The notes beneath the pieces are model-generated. The model was not told the DNA's origin. It made no database searches and saw only the letters and a list, made by a program, of their open reading frames with translations. From the NCBI GenBank assembly GCA_907164885.2, contig OU015493.1:54485802-54549801 (forward strand): DNA of 64,000 nt, in the 5' to 3' direction. The translations under genes and the position numbers were made by a program. Below, piece after piece: positions 25,563-36,823 of the stretch (position 1 is its first letter; every line of letters begins with the position of its first letter). The DNA is from Dolomedes plantarius (Eukaryota; Arthropoda; Arachnida; Araneae; Dolomedidae).

Positions 25563-26250
25563 ATGTCCTTTTTGGAGCAACGTTCCACCATTAAATTCTA
25601 CTACAAATTAGGAAAAACCACTGCAGAAACGTTACGGTTACTGCAAAAAGCGTATCGAGACGTAGCTATGTGCAGATCGAAAGTTTTCAAATGGTGCATC
25701 TTGTTTAAAAATGGGAGAGACGCTGTTGCAGATGATCCACGAAGTGGGTGGCCAGTGACCCCACAAACGGAGGCGAACATCCAACAGGTAGGAACAGTGG
25801 TTGTTTGGTAGGTTGAGGTTTATTGGCGCATAGTCCAGAAAGGACAAGCTGCGCCAAACACAAGGTAACATCGTCAACAAATGGTATGTACAGGTTCTTC
25901 CTCGTCTCCGGGAGGAAATCCGTGGTAAACGTCCACACGTTTGGAAATCCAACATGTGGATGTTGTTGCATGACAGTGTCCCATCGCACCAATCCCTGAT
26001 GGTGCAACAAGCCCTTGCTAAACACGGCACCACAGTTCTGCCACTTCCCCCGTATTCCCCAGACCTCACTCCTTGCGATTTCTAGTTGTCCCGAAACTGA
26101 AAGATCGCTTCAAGGGCAAGCGGTTTGCAAATGCCGAAGAAGTGAGGGCAACAACAACAACCGCTTTACGACAGCTCTCACACAACGGTTTCCAGGACTG
26201 TTTCCAGAAGCTGTATGAACGCTGGCAGAAGTGTATAGTTGCGAAATGAC
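25563..26250 (+). pseudogene. mariner transposase, DD34D, broken
   Basis: The start ATG is at 25563. The N-terminal helix-turn-helix region reads MSFLEQRSTIKFYYKLGKTT, then VFKWCILFKNGRDAVADDPR, typical of mariner, up to about 25800. After the inserted hairpin repeat the frame resumes as PRLREEIRGKRPHVWKSNMW, with MLLHDSVPSH (second Asp) and LPPYSPDLTPCDF (third Asp). Thirty-four residues separate these two Asp, so it is DD34D. The first catalytic Asp region is deleted and a stop follows CDF, with a C-terminal relic to about 26250. It is not functional. Confidence 0.82.
25805..25862 (+). repeat. GGCGC...GCGCC hairpin repeat, copy 2
   Basis: TTGGCGCA (25823-25830) pairs perfectly with TGCGCCAA (25850-25857), and GTCC (25833-25836) pairs with GGAC (25842-25845) around an AGAAA loop. 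It is preceded by aggttgaggtttattggcgc, like the copy at 3612-3668. It sits in the middle of the mariner gene. Confidence 0.7.
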
Positions 26251-26523
26251 ATTATTTTGAAGGCAATTGTGTTCAGAAGACTTTGTAAGTGTATTCGTTG
26301 TTTTAGTAAATAAAGTCCCAGAATTTATTGACTGTACGAGTATATATATATATATATACGAAGGTACTAGTAGTTATTTTCCAAATTGGAATAACGTTAA
26401 TTCTAAGTGCTCGAAAAATTCTTAAAACTCATTTTTATCTAAAGTAAAAAATTCTAATGCATTTTGCGTGATTCTGAAAGTCATTATTTGCATGAATGTA
26501 CTTTATTTTTTTTGCGGATGCAC

Positions 26524-26713
26524 TTGTCATCAAACTTTCGCCTACACTACGCCGCAGGTTACTGTCCATTTTAGTATGGAGGCACCATATAGACATACAG
26601 CATTACCCCCTATGAAGAGACGACGGAGGCATTTTTCATTGCGCGACACCGGGATTCGATCCGAGCACACTCAGCACCGAAAACCAGTGCGCTGTATCAC
26701 AGATCCGCCACAA
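26524..26713 (-). repeat. tRNA-derived SINE
   Basis: In minus orientation the head contains a B-box-like GGATCGAATCC and an A-box-like stretch. The body includes the reverse of cagcattaccccctatgaag and ggaggcaccatata. It is closely related to the copy at 44647-44840, including the tail segment on the left (ttcgcctacactac). Such tRNA-type internal promoters drive RNA polymerase III transcription of SINEs. Confidence 0.75.
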
Positions 26714-26989
26714 GGCTGTATGAATGTACTAATTTTATCGAGAAATATGTTAATGAGAGAGTATGTATTGGGAAAATCACAACCTTTGTGTCAATTGATT
26801 TTCTCCTAATCACTCTGTAATATATTGCAAATCTAAATTTTCTTGCACTGAGTTGGGGATAAGGCATAACGGGACGTTGCACTTTCGAAGAGATTGACCG
26901 TCAACGACGTCTCAAATTTCCGACGGTCAGGGGAAATTGGTGAGTCAGAACCCCTCCTCCCCCAATTGTTGAATTCTGGTTTAGCGCAT

Positions 26990-29900
26990 TCCTTCGCTTC
27001 CTATAAAAACGTTGATAAGAGAACAAGAGCGGTTTTGCCGAGTACCGCTAAGTGTTTGATAAAATGTTGTGTGGGTGATTTTTTGAAGTGCCGTTGCCTT
27101 CTTGACGGAAGGTCTATGTCAAATTTCATTACAAAGGATTGTTCAGAAAAACTTAATTTAAAAAGGGAGAAAATTGATATAGTATTATCTTGTTTAAATG
27201 AAGCATCAATGACAATCAAAATTTGTTTTTCTACTACAATTTCTAATAAAGAAAAAAATCCTGAGAGAGATTTAGAATTTTTAGTCGCTTCCAAAATATA
27301 CGATTGGCAGATTCAGAATTTAATGTCCTTGGTAATATAGGCATAGTGTTAGATGCAGAATTGTTTTACGAGTTATTAAGGCCCGGACAAATCTATCCTC
27401 AAAGTTATAATTTAATATTACAAAATACAGTGTTTGGACACATCGTGAGTGGTAGTGCACAGACCTTTAAAAAAAGATACGCATATTCATTGTGGAGTAG
27501 TTATTGAAGATAATTGAGATAAAAATCTAAAAAGACTTTGGGAAGAAGAAAATATTGAGGAGTAGTTAGTAAAAAGTAAAGAAAATAAAATCTGTGAGAA
27601 ATATTATTTGCGAATGCACAGGAGAAATCATGAGGGTAGGTAAGTGGTAACAATGCCACCAAGAGAGCCTAGGAAAATCTAATGAGATAGCACAAAAAGA
27701 CTGAATTCACTGTGGAATCGTCTTGAAAAAGATGTTGAATACTTAGCTTTATATAAAGGTTTTTTAAAGGAGTATGAAGAATTGAGCCATATGAGGGAAA
27801 TCACTGAAGATACAGAACATGACGTAGTGTATTTCATGCCACACCATGGTGTGTATCGACCTCAAAAGGACACCACGAAGCTTAGAACTGTGTTCAATGC
27901 TTCCAGTTTAAACGGTAAAGGCAATTCTTTAAACTCACTGCAATATAATTAGTAATTAAGGATGATTTGTTTCTATCATGATTATATTTCGAAAACATCT
28001 GGTAGCCTTTACTGCTGACTTTCAAAAAATGTATAGGATGATCCTTATACATCCGAGTCAAAGACACCTTTAACGGATACTGTTGAGGGAAGGAAAAAAT
28101 GAGCCGGTAGAGATCTGCGAGTTTTTAACGGTAGCATATGGTACTGTTAGTGCACCATATCTAGCTAAGAGGAGTCTGAAAATTTTATTGTCCATGGATC
28201 AGAAGGAGCGTTTTCCTGTACCATCACCAATACTGCTAAACGATTTTTACATGGTCGACGTGCTCTCTGGAGCGGAGATTCTGGAAGAAACTAAGAAAAT
28301 TCAGCGTCAGTTAAGTAATATTTTAGATTCTACAGGTATGAATCTGCACAAGTTGTGCATAAGCATATAAGACCCTAATCCTAGTCCAGAAGCCGATTAT
28401 AGTTTCTCAAACCCTAGTGAAACGAAAGCTTTTGGAATTTCGGGGAAGCATAAGAAAGATTACTTCACATTTGAAGTGGGTGTAAATATAAATGGTTTTC
28501 GTAATAAAAGATATGTGCTTCCACAATTACTAAAATTTTTGACCCAATCGGATCGCTAGGGCCTGTTGTAGCCAAAGCAAAGATTTTTATGTAGCAATTA
28601 TGGTAGTTGAAGATTGACTAGAATGAGCAACGCCCAGCGAAAGAGTAGCAGATATTCGTCGAATCTTTAAGTAAAATAAACAACATAGACATCGAAAGAT
28701 GCATCTTCACCGAGAAACCAAAGATGATCGAGTTTCATAGCTTCTCAGACGCCTCCGAACGAGCTTACGGAGCTGTCATCTACACCAAATCAATTACAAA
28801 TTCTGGAAAAGTGACAGTTGAATTGATTACTAGCAAATCAAGAGTTTCTCCAGTCAAACAGTTTACCACTCCGAGCTTGAAGTTGTGTGCAGCCCTCCTT
28901 CTAGCAAAGCTGATGAAGAAAGTCCTAGCTGCATTTAAAACTAGAAGTTTCCGACATCAACATGTGAAGTTACTCCATGATAGTTGTAGCATAGATCCAG
29001 AAAGAGCCCATAAGTCTACATACATTTGTGGCTAACAGAGCCGTTACAATTCAAGAACTAACATCCATAGAGCAATAGCACCATGTCTCATCTGAGCAAA
29101 TTCCGGCTGACCTCAATTCAAGAACGAGACCCAGCAGAGCTGCGTCAGAACGAGCTCTGGTGGAATGGACCCCTGTTCCTGAGCCAAAATGACTATCCCA
29201 GGAAAGTGATTGCTGTATCAGACCAGCAAATTGACTTTAATTGTGAGCTTATCAACTCTAAAAAATGCATGTCTTTTGTGAATATTCCTGTTAACACATT
29301 TGTACATAATATAATTAACCTTAGTAATTAGTATGTGAAGTTAACCCGTATATTAGCATTCGTTTTTAGATTCATAATTAATTCTAGAAACAAGAAGAAT
29401 AAGAGTGTTGGTCCCTTGGATCTTAAGGAGATTGAGAAAGCAGAGATTTTTCTTTTAACGAGCATCCAAAATGAGATATTTCGCGATGAAAATAAAAGCC
29501 TAAAGAAAGCAGATAAAGTTGATTCCAAGAGTCAAGTGAGATACCTTCATCCGTTCATCGACGATAAAGGATTACTTAGAGTTGGAGGTCAATGTGTAGA
29601 AAGGTAGTGCATGAATGTATCACCTGTTTCAAAATAAAAACTATCGTTTGTCAACAATTTGTGGGTAATCTGCCCAAAGTGAGAGTGAGAGAAAACTGTC
29701 CATTTAATTGTTCTGATGTAGACTTCATTGGTTCCATTTATAGTGAAGTATAAACAATAAAGAAAGGACATTTATCACAAAATATAATGTGGCCATATTT
29801 GTATGTTTTGTTACGCGAGCTGCTCATTTAGAAATTGTAAGGGATCTAACCTCACAAGTGTTTACTGCAACGCTAAAGAGATTTTTTTCGAGAACAGGAA

Positions 29901-30560
29901 AGCCTCTTACACATTTTCTGACAATGCTAAGAATTTTGTAGCCAATAATTATGAGTTAAAAAGATAGCATAATTTGGTCAACAGCCCAGATGATAATCTA
30001 ATCTGGCTATTTGTGTAATGAGAATGTTGACTGCAAATTCTTTCTACCTAGAGCGCCAAACTTTGGAGGTTTAGGGGAGGCTTGAGTTTAATCTTTCACA
30101 TACCATTTAAAATATGTTGTTGGCAGTGCTAAATTAAATTGTGAGGCATTTTTAATAGTAATTACTCAGATCAAGGGCGTTTTAAATGAGACCTTTAATG
30201 ATGATATCTTCTGATATAGATGATTTGAAGGCTTTAACTCCTGGCCATTTTCTTACTGGAAGGTCAATTAATTCTACTGTTGAGCCTGACGTGACTGACA
30301 TTCCAATAACAATTTTAAGTTGTGTCAAGGAACCACAAAAATAACTCAATTAATTTGGAAAAGGTTGAAAAAATTGTTATTTGAGTACTTTGCAACAAAC
30401 TGGTAATTTGAGAAAAATAATGTTAAGGTAGGTGATCTAGTATTATCAATAAGATAACTTTCCTATTTGTAGTTGGCCACTAGGCAGCATTACTGCCATT
30501 TTTCCACGTAATGATAATAGAGTATGAGTTGTCAATGTCAATACTCAACGACGTCTTTTC
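26990..30560 (+). pseudogene. BEL/Pao pol polyprotein, heavily decayed
   Basis: The blocks occur in BEL/Pao order across many stops and shifts. Protease-like CRCLLDGRSMSNFITK (27090-27135) shows DGR where DSG/DTG is expected. RT shows YFMPHHGVYRPQKDTTKLRT, FTADFQKMYRMILIHP (first catalytic Asp kept) and FYMVDVLSG (YVDD altered to YMVD). RNase H shows FHSFSDASERAYGAVIY (28727-28780). The integrase N-terminal region has VRYLHPFIDDKGLLRVGGQ (29540-29590) and CITCFK. The tail has LTPGHFLTGRSINSTVEPD and ends near VVNVN at 30545. No gag or 5' LTR was found, so the copy is 5'-truncated. Confidence 0.85.
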
Positions 30561-30738
30561 TAGAAACCTGTATCTAAAATTTGTTTATTGCCTCTGGGAA
30601 ATTAATTATGTAACTAGATTGTATAAATATTATGATATATATTTTTTATTAATTACTTGTTTGCAAATACGTAATTTTTTCCTGTGGTTTTGTGTAACTG
30701 TAACAATTTTTGAATGATATCTAAAACATTGCAATTCC

Positions 30739-30958
30739 AGGCGGCATATACACACCGTAACTTCGATCACGCGACTGATCACGTGATGAGGGGTTGGGGG
30801 AACTGTGAAAGGCGGGTAACGCCAAGAAAGTAGAATGGAGTCGAGGAGTGAGGTATCTCCCCGATGTGTGTGTAACAAATGGCTTTTTTTAAGCATGAGT
30901 TTTGTGATGTTGAATAAATCGAGTAAACATTTCCATACAGTCCACTATTCTTACTGAG
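30739..30958 (+). repeat. possible 3' LTR of the decayed BEL element
   Basis: GC-richer segment just after the pol relic with a polyadenylation-like GAATAAA near 30910. It carries a short palindrome, CGATCACGCGACTGATCACG. No second copy exists in the window to confirm an LTR. Confidence 0.25.
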
Positions 30959-30980
30959 CTGTGTCAATCAAGAAAAACAA

Positions 30981-30995
30981 TTTATATATATATAA

Positions 30996-31040
<45 letters not shown>

Positions 31041-31081
31041 TATATATATATATATATTGTATATATATATATATATTATAT

Positions 31082-31120
<39 letters not shown>
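30981..31120. repeat. (TA)n tract
   Basis: Long TA-rich microsatellite that ends at the left end of the MITE at 31121. Further TA tract fills 31293-31384 and 31539-31548 between and after the MITEs. Confidence 0.95.
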
Positions 31121-31123
<3 letters not shown>

Positions 31124-31289
31124 TGGAATCTCGATCCATCGTGTTCGGATCCATCGTTTTTCCGTATGTGTCGTTCCTTTATCCAGTCCCAACGATTATA
31201 TTGCTTTGTTATGTTTCCGCATCTATCGTTTTCCCGCATTTATCGTTAATTTCAATCGGTTCCCTTGGAAACGATAGATCGAGATTCCA

Positions 31290-31292
<3 letters not shown>
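31121..31292. mobile_element. pogo-like MITE, family 2 copy 1
   Basis: A 172-bp element with both ends reading inward CAGTGGAATCTCGATC(C/T)ATC, inserted in a (TA)n tract. The internal ATCGTT/AACGAT motifs recur. No coding. CAGTGG...TCGAT-type ends and TA flanks fit pogo/Tigger. Confidence 0.85.
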
Positions 31293-31335
<43 letters not shown>

Positions 31336-31384
31336 ATATATATATATATATATAATATATATACAGTATATATATATATATATA

Positions 31385-31538
31385 CAGGGGAATCTCGATC
31401 TATCGTTTACAAGGGACCTATTGAAGTGAACGATAGATGCGGAAACATAACAAAGCAATATGATCGTTGGGACGGGATAAAATGAACGATACATACTGAA
31501 AAACGATGGATCCGAAAACGATCGATCGAGATTCACTG
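31385..31538. mobile_element. pogo-like MITE, family 2 copy 2
   Basis: A 154-bp element beginning CAGGGGAATCTCGATCTATC and ending with the inverse (ATCGATCGAGATTCACTG). It is inverted relative to 31121-31292, from which it is separated by TA repeats. Confidence 0.82.
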
Positions 31539-31548
31539 TATATATATA

Positions 31549-32168
31549 TCTATATATATAAAAGAGCTAGTCTGTTTGTTTGTCCGCTATAGAATCATAG
31601 ACTGTTTCACCCACCGGGTCCAAATTCGGCACAGTTAATGCTTAGGACCCGAGAAACTTAAATCAGGAAAAAACGAAATTTGGAGATCAATTAGTTTTTT
31701 TAAATTATTTTTTAATGTTTTTCTGTGCCCCTAAGATGCGCGTACCCCCTGTGGATAGCCCCTTCACCTAACCAGCTGTGTTCAGAGGGGCTGCGTTGAG
31801 AGAATAGCTGCGTTCAGAAGGAATGGTTTGGGGATGACGGTGGGGGGTCAAATTCCAATGCGCGGGAGGAAGAGAGTTGGGAATGACCTTTGGCCCTGGC
31901 TCCCCAGATAAGCACAACTTTCCTGGCTCTGCTTTGTGAAATCTGCTGATGATTCGTTTTCATGCGGAAAGTGATGTAGAATTCTCAATAAAATCAGACG
32001 AAGGTCCACAGGCTCAAAGTTTCTTTCTTTCTTATTGTTTGTATATCATTTCAGTAGAAACGCGCTAAGCGCATTCTGTCTGGCAGATGAACATGAAGAG
32101 CGGGGGGGTGCAGCCCAGTATTTAACATCTATATATCTACCCGGGCAACGCCGGGCAAATAATGCTAG
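31549..32168 (+). mobile_element. non-autonomous Helitron
   Basis: The 5' end is TCTATATATATAAAAGAGCT, preceded by A. The 3' end is a hairpin CCCGGGCAACGCCGGG, a short spacer and CTAG, followed by T. This is the standard Helitron plan: 5' TC, a subterminal GC hairpin 10 or so bases from a 3' CTRR, and insertion between A and T. There is no RepHel coding in its 620 bp. It lies next to the pogo-like MITEs, again at a TA tract. Confidence 0.82.
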
Positions 32169-32186
32169 TATATATATATATATATG

Positions 32187-32484
32187 ATGTGGAGATTGTC
32201 GCACGTGCCGACTACACAACGTTAGCGCCCTCTGTGGCGAAGCGAGGAGTTAGCCAGAAGACGCGATGGAGGAACGCATCTGAACAGATGAAAGGATATG
32301 ACTAGGCAAGAGACGCGACCGCCATGAGGAACTTCCCCCTTAAATTTCAAACTGTAAATACTGCCCCTCTGAACTATTGCTCCTAGAGTAGATTTAGATA
32401 TCATTTAATGTTTCATATCGAACCTGTGTCCGTGTCTCTGCGCCAATAGTTGAGTCCAGTGTCTAACGCGAACGGCAATTCAAC
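32187..32484 (+). repeat. candidate LTR (TG...CA)
   Basis: Begins TGTGGAGATTGTCGC and ends AATTCAACA, followed at once by TGGAGTTCGCCCC, where a primer-binding site starting TGG would be expected. A 60-bp part of it (TAGATTTAGATATCATT... GTGTCCGTGTCTCTG) recurs at 33013-33077, consistent with a truncated second LTR and a mostly deleted interior. Confidence 0.55.
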
Positions 32485-32994
32485 ATGGAGTTCGCCCCGG
32501 TTTTTTCCGAGCACTTTCGCTCCTGATTGGAGCTTCAACATCTATGCAAATGGATACTCCTGTGGTCCTGGTGTTTTGATGCTCTTTGGATGCCTCTAGT
32601 ATGATGATATGTATCCTGTTCCGTTCTGGAGTACTTTCGTTTTCGTTGCTAAATTTTTAAAAGTACTTACGAACGGTTCTGAGATCACTTTTGGTTTGAT
32701 GTATATGTATGTATTTCAACGCACTTGATGAAAGAATTTGCCCCTAATTTGGACTTATTAACAAATACTTGCACCTATTTTGATGAAAACACATTCGGTT
32801 TTTATAGATTTAAAAGTTTGTGTTATTTTGAAGAATTTTGATGTTTCTGCTGATTATAATATTGTGCTATTTAATTGAATTGTTCGTGATATTTGGAAGA
32901 ATTTGTGGTTATATTGAACTATAAAACCTATGTTTTGAAAATATTTGTATGAAAGTGTTGGTGTGGTAAATTAAAATCATGACAACCTTAGATT

Positions 32995-33088
32995 TAGCGA
33001 GATTAGGCCCCTAGATAGATTTAGATATCATTAAATGTTGATATCGAGCCTGTGTCCGTGTCTCTGTGGCAAGAGATGTGTCCAATTC
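32995..33088 (+). repeat. truncated second LTR
   Basis: Contains tagatttagatatcattaaa and cctgtgtccgtgtctctg, matching 32388-32445 in the same orientation. It is followed by a (CACG)n-type repeat (33089-33115). The interior 32485-32994 has no coding. Confidence 0.5.
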
Positions 33089-33303
33089 ACACACACGCAC
33101 GCACGCACGCACACAGTAACATTTATTTAAAGCACATTTATTTATTTTAACATTTATTTTAAGTGTGGCACACTTGCGCGTTCATCGAAGGCATAACACA
33201 GTCTCTCTTCTGTTTCTTCGCGGTGCCCGCTTAGGTGGCGCTCACCGGAGCTTACAAGGGCGCACTCCATTGAGAGTGGCATGTATGGGTCTACGATGAC
33301 CTC

Positions 33304-33357
<54 letters not shown>

Positions 33358-33380
33358 ATGTATTGTATATATATATATAT
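33304..33380. repeat. (CA)n-(TA)n microsatellite
   Basis: Compound dinucleotide tract leading to repeat family E. The stretch 33116-33303 has no recognised feature. Confidence 0.9.
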
Positions 33381-33387
33381 AAATCTA

Positions 33388-33687
33388 CAGTCAATTCCAC
33401 GGATCAAGGATAAAAGAACGCGTCGGATAAAGTATGGTGTTTCTAAATTTTACGCCATTGTTTAAACGTTTTACTCTCTGAGGGTTAATTATGTGTATTT
33501 TTTCAATGCTTAATTGCACTAGCGATGTGTAAATGGAAGCCCTTCCTTAAGTCAGTGGATTTGGACAGGGATTGTCACGTAAAATAAGATGAGTCATATT
33601 TTAAAAGTACAAGAACAAATAATCCGGTTTTATTGTTTCATCTAATGTCAACCTAATACAATACAACAATGAGATTTTAACACTGGA
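33388..33687 (+). repeat. repeat family E, copy
   Basis: Begins CAGTCAATTCCACGGATCA after a TA tract and shares about 290 bp with 41165-41453 (for example ctctgagggttaattatgt and ccttaagtcagtggatttg). A partial copy is at 24110. CAGT and TA suggest the left end of a Tc1/pogo-type element, but no right end was found. Confidence 0.7.
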
Positions 33688-33777
33688 CTTTTGAGATTAT
33701 TCTATATAATGTAATAAAAATCAAACTTCTCGTAAATATTTTCCTGTACATGCCTCTTAATAACTTCATGTGAATCT

Positions 33778-34077
33778 TGTTCGCGACACTGCGAACTTCG
33801 CTTTTACGCCGGTTTGAAGACTTCGCTTTAACCGCCGGGAGCTGTATATAGGTTTAAATTCTGTGCGCCTGAGGCGTTCGTTATCTCGGAATCGGGTGTG
33901 ATCATCAGTCGTTGGAATACGCTCTGAAAGGAGCAGGTGTAGTGAATTGGTCTCCATTTGGGAGGTCAAAATTGATCGTAATAAAGTGACTTCTAAAATA
34001 TCAACTCCGCCCAGTCGACATTTGTTTCGAGGTGGATAATTCCACAGCCAGCGATCCTTTAATAAGGAGCACAGAGA
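33778..34077 (+). repeat. 5' LTR of the BEL/Pao element
   Basis: Starts TGTTCGCGACACTGCG, contains GTAATAAAGTGA (polyadenylation-type signal) and ends near GCACAGAGA. If the flanking AATCT is a true duplication, the LTR ends in AGAGA and not CA. That end is therefore uncertain by several bases. Confidence 0.85.
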
Positions 34078-34137
34078 TTTGTCCGTCTTGCCGTGAGGGC
34101 TGGTTGATAATTACTTTTGAATTCAATATTGTCCAAA

Positions 34138-34674
34138 ATGGAACAAGTTACGATTTTAAATCGGAAGAGGAGTAATTTAAAGGGCCAGATAACAAAACTG
34201 GCGAATTTTGTTTTTAAAGAAAACGTTGATGCTAAAGAAGAAATTCTGAAAACAAAATTGGATCAGTTGTATCGAATTCAACAGAACTTTGAAGTTCTTA
34301 AATTGGATTATTACTACTTGGTGAAAGACGATGAATTACCAAAAATCGAAGAAAGCCTTACTGAAGTTGATGATGAGATTGCAGAACTAGAGGTAGGCAT
34401 TAAAACTTTATTACATACCTCTAATACGAATAATTGTGCAGTAACACCTAGGGATAACAAAAATTTGTCGCTAAATGCTCCAGTAAAACTGCCGGACATA
34501 CCTTTACCAAAATTTTATGGTAATTTTGAAGATTGGTTTGCATTTAAAACTCAGTTTACTACCTTAATTAACTCAAATGAACTAGTAAGTGAAAAACAGA
34601 AGCTCTATTATTTGCAATCTGCATTGGGTGGTCTGGAAAAGGAGGTTCAAACACAAGACGATACTTACTCATAA
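34138..34674 (+). pseudogene. BEL/Pao Gag, N-terminal part
   Basis: ATG at 34138. The frame begins MEQVTILNRKRSNLKGQITK, with a coiled-coil-like charged region, then VKLPDIPLPKFYGNFEDWFA, the hallmark DUF1759-type capsid motif of BEL/Pao Gag. A stop at 34672-34674 interrupts the gene. The same frame then continues as NALERRFENKRLIVNSHLNV and on to LRHLRALKLLK, another stop, and EWRKQFEITLSNTEIPPLD. A damaged zinc-knuckle region follows to about 35320 (KCVNNLIPFK, then KVSECYSKLTCEICRK when frames are switched). Confidence 0.85.
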
Positions 34675-35337
34675 TTAATGAATGCTCTAGAGCGGCGATT
34701 TGAAAATAAGAGATTAATTGTAAATTCGCATTTGAATGTTTTGTTAAGCCATGAAAGGGTAAAGGCGGGCTCTCCGAAAGAACTTAGATCAGTAATCGAC
34801 AAAACTTTAAGGCATTTAAGAGCTCTTAAACTTTTAAAATAGGCACCTAATGCCTTTTCAGATATAATTTTAATTCACTTGATTGAACAAAGATTGGATT
34901 CCGAATGGCGGAAACAGTTTGAAATAACCTTGTCAAATACAGAAATTCCCCCGCTGGATACTTTCATTGAGTTTTTACAGAAAAGGTGCCAAAATCTAAA
35001 CTCACAAGCATCGTCATTTGCGTCTTCAAAGCAGACGCCGTTTAAGGCGAAATAATTTTTGATTCGCCCACTTTCGGAGTCGAGTAATTGCAAGTGTGTA
35101 AACAATCTCATTCCATTTAAAACTGCCTGAAATTTAAAGAGTTAGACGTAAGGCAAAGATTCAATAAAATAAAAAACTGGGTATATGCATCAAATGTTTG
35201 AGGCGAACGCCCCATAAAGTTTCAGAATGTTATTCAAAATTAACCTGTGAAATATGCCGAAAAAGCTCCCATCATACTCTTCTGCATTTTCCAAAACAGG
35301 AAAGTGAAATCGAATCGACTTCTAGTAGTTCAAACGT

Positions 35338-36123
35338 GTGAGGTTACAGGTGCCAGATGGAACGAATAGCCCAGAAAGTGCCGACGCCATTCGAACTGCT
35401 GTGACAGCAACGAGTTGTTTATCGGCCGCGAACGCAAAAACAGTGCTCCTTGCTACAGTTGTTGTTTTAGTCGAAAATACGGCCGGCGATAAAATTCCTT
35501 GCCGAGCCTTAATTGATAATGGAAGTATGGACAATTATATTTCACATAACTGTGCACAGTTACTTCGACTAAAGTCGAGTAAAATTAATGTTTTGGTTTC
35601 GTCCTTAAATGGTTCAAGTTCAGTTGTCAAACACAAAACCACTGCAACTATTTCAAATGTAAATAATGATTATGTAAAAGCCCTCGAATGTTTCATAGTA
35701 CAGAAAATAACTGACAACTGTCCTTCTAAAGCTCTGGATATTTCTAATCTTGTTTTACCGAAAACATTGTTTTCGCAGATACTAATTTTTATGTCTTCAC
35801 AAATTGACATCCTACTAGGAGCAGAGATATTTTTTGAGTTTATTTACCCTGATAAAATAATTGTGAATAATCAATTGCATTTACAAGATACTGTTTTTGG
35901 ATTTGTTGTGAGTGGTAGCATAAATAATTCTGTTGGTAATAATGTAAATTATTGTGGTCTCACTAGAGTAGATGATTTAAATCAAACTGTTAGGAGTTTT
36001 TGGGTGTTGGAACATGTGGAAACAGTTCCCTCAATCCATAGTGAAGCGGAATTAAGCAATGAGCATTTTAAAAGTACTGAGAGTCGGGACGAGTCTGGAA
36101 GATATATAGTGAAAATACCTTGA
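35338..36123 (+). pseudogene. BEL/Pao protease region
   Basis: A long open frame of about 261 codons, the largest surviving pol segment. The aspartic protease site reads IPCRALIDNGSMDNYISHNC, where DSG or DTG is expected, so DNG is probably inactive. Downstream QIDILLGAEIFFEFI and LQDTVFGFVVSGS are typical of the region between protease and RT in BEL/Pao. The frame ends at 36121-36123, and RT coding continues in another frame from about 36120. No ATG is expected because pol is made as a polyprotein. Confidence 0.85.
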
Positions 36124-36823
36124 ACGAAGATCCTGCTTGCTTGGGAGAATCGAAGTGTGTTGCTGTGAAAAGACTAGAATCGCTATTGAAAAGACTTTTT
36201 AAAGACACTTGCTATTTATCACTATATAAAGAATTTTTTAAAGAATACATAGACATTGGAGATATGTCAGAGGTAATTGAGGAAAAGGAGCCTTCTATTG
36301 CATATTACTTGCCACATCATGGAGTATATCGCCCTGACAAACAAACAACAAAATTACGTGTTGTTTTCAACGCATCTGCTTTAACAACTGCTAAGAATTC
36401 TTTAAATTCAATTCAACTCAATGGAGGAGTTATCAAGGATGATTTGTCTGCTATCATTACTCTATTTCGGAAGCACGAATATGCTTTCACCATGATATAC
36501 TGAAAATGTTTAGAATGATTCTAGTTCATCCTGATCAGAGAAAACTGCAAAGAATTGTATGGCAGCACAGCATTGATGCACCTATTGAAATTTATGAGCT
36601 CAACACGATTACATATGGTACCCTAAGCGCACCTTATCTTGAGACTAGAGTCTTGCAACACCTTGCGTATGACGAAGGAGACGAATTTCCTTCATTCCTG
36701 TATAACGAATATTTTCCTCCCAATGAGATACTGCCAGCTGATTTCAAGGCCAAGTACAACTCTGAGCTTAAGAAACAGGATGAGCCCCTTAGTGAAAGAT
36801 GCTTAACTTCAAAAGCTACCTAA
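36120..36823 (+). pseudogene. BEL/Pao reverse transcriptase, partial
   Basis: Reads IAYYLPHHGVYRPDKQTTKL, RVVFNASA and then KHEYAFTMIY with a stop where the family has FTADI-KM, so the first catalytic Asp block is damaged. In the next frame KMFRMILVHPDQRKLQRIVW, then YELNTITYGTLSAPYLETR and LAYDEGDEFP follow. Coding jumps there to NEYFPPNEILPADFKAKYN, which lies far downstream in complete relatives. The YVDD block, RNase H and most of the integrase are therefore deleted. Deletion and stops both preclude function. Confidence 0.85.

Larger units (their letters stand above)
25367..26334 (+). mobile_element. mariner-like element, defective
   Basis: The inverted ends are TAGTCAATAAGTTCGGGGAC on the left and, reversed, CAGTCAATAAATTCTGGGAC on the right. 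TA is present on both sides (25365-25366, 26335-26336). At 968 bp it is shorter than full mariners because part of the gene is deleted. It lies only about 18 bp from the truncated Tc1 on its left, inside the same TA-rich stretch. It also contains the hairpin repeat at 25805-25862. Confidence 0.82.

Noticed and set aside
26524..26713. SINE head considered as a functional tRNA gene
   Set aside because: A- and B-box-like motifs are present, but the sequence does not form a complete cloverleaf by eye and is repeated with a common non-tRNA body.
33089..33115. (CACG)n-type repeat considered as a CRISPR-like or centromeric array
   Set aside because: It is a short simple-sequence repeat, with no spacers and no larger periodicity. 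The rest of the window is clearly eukaryotic.
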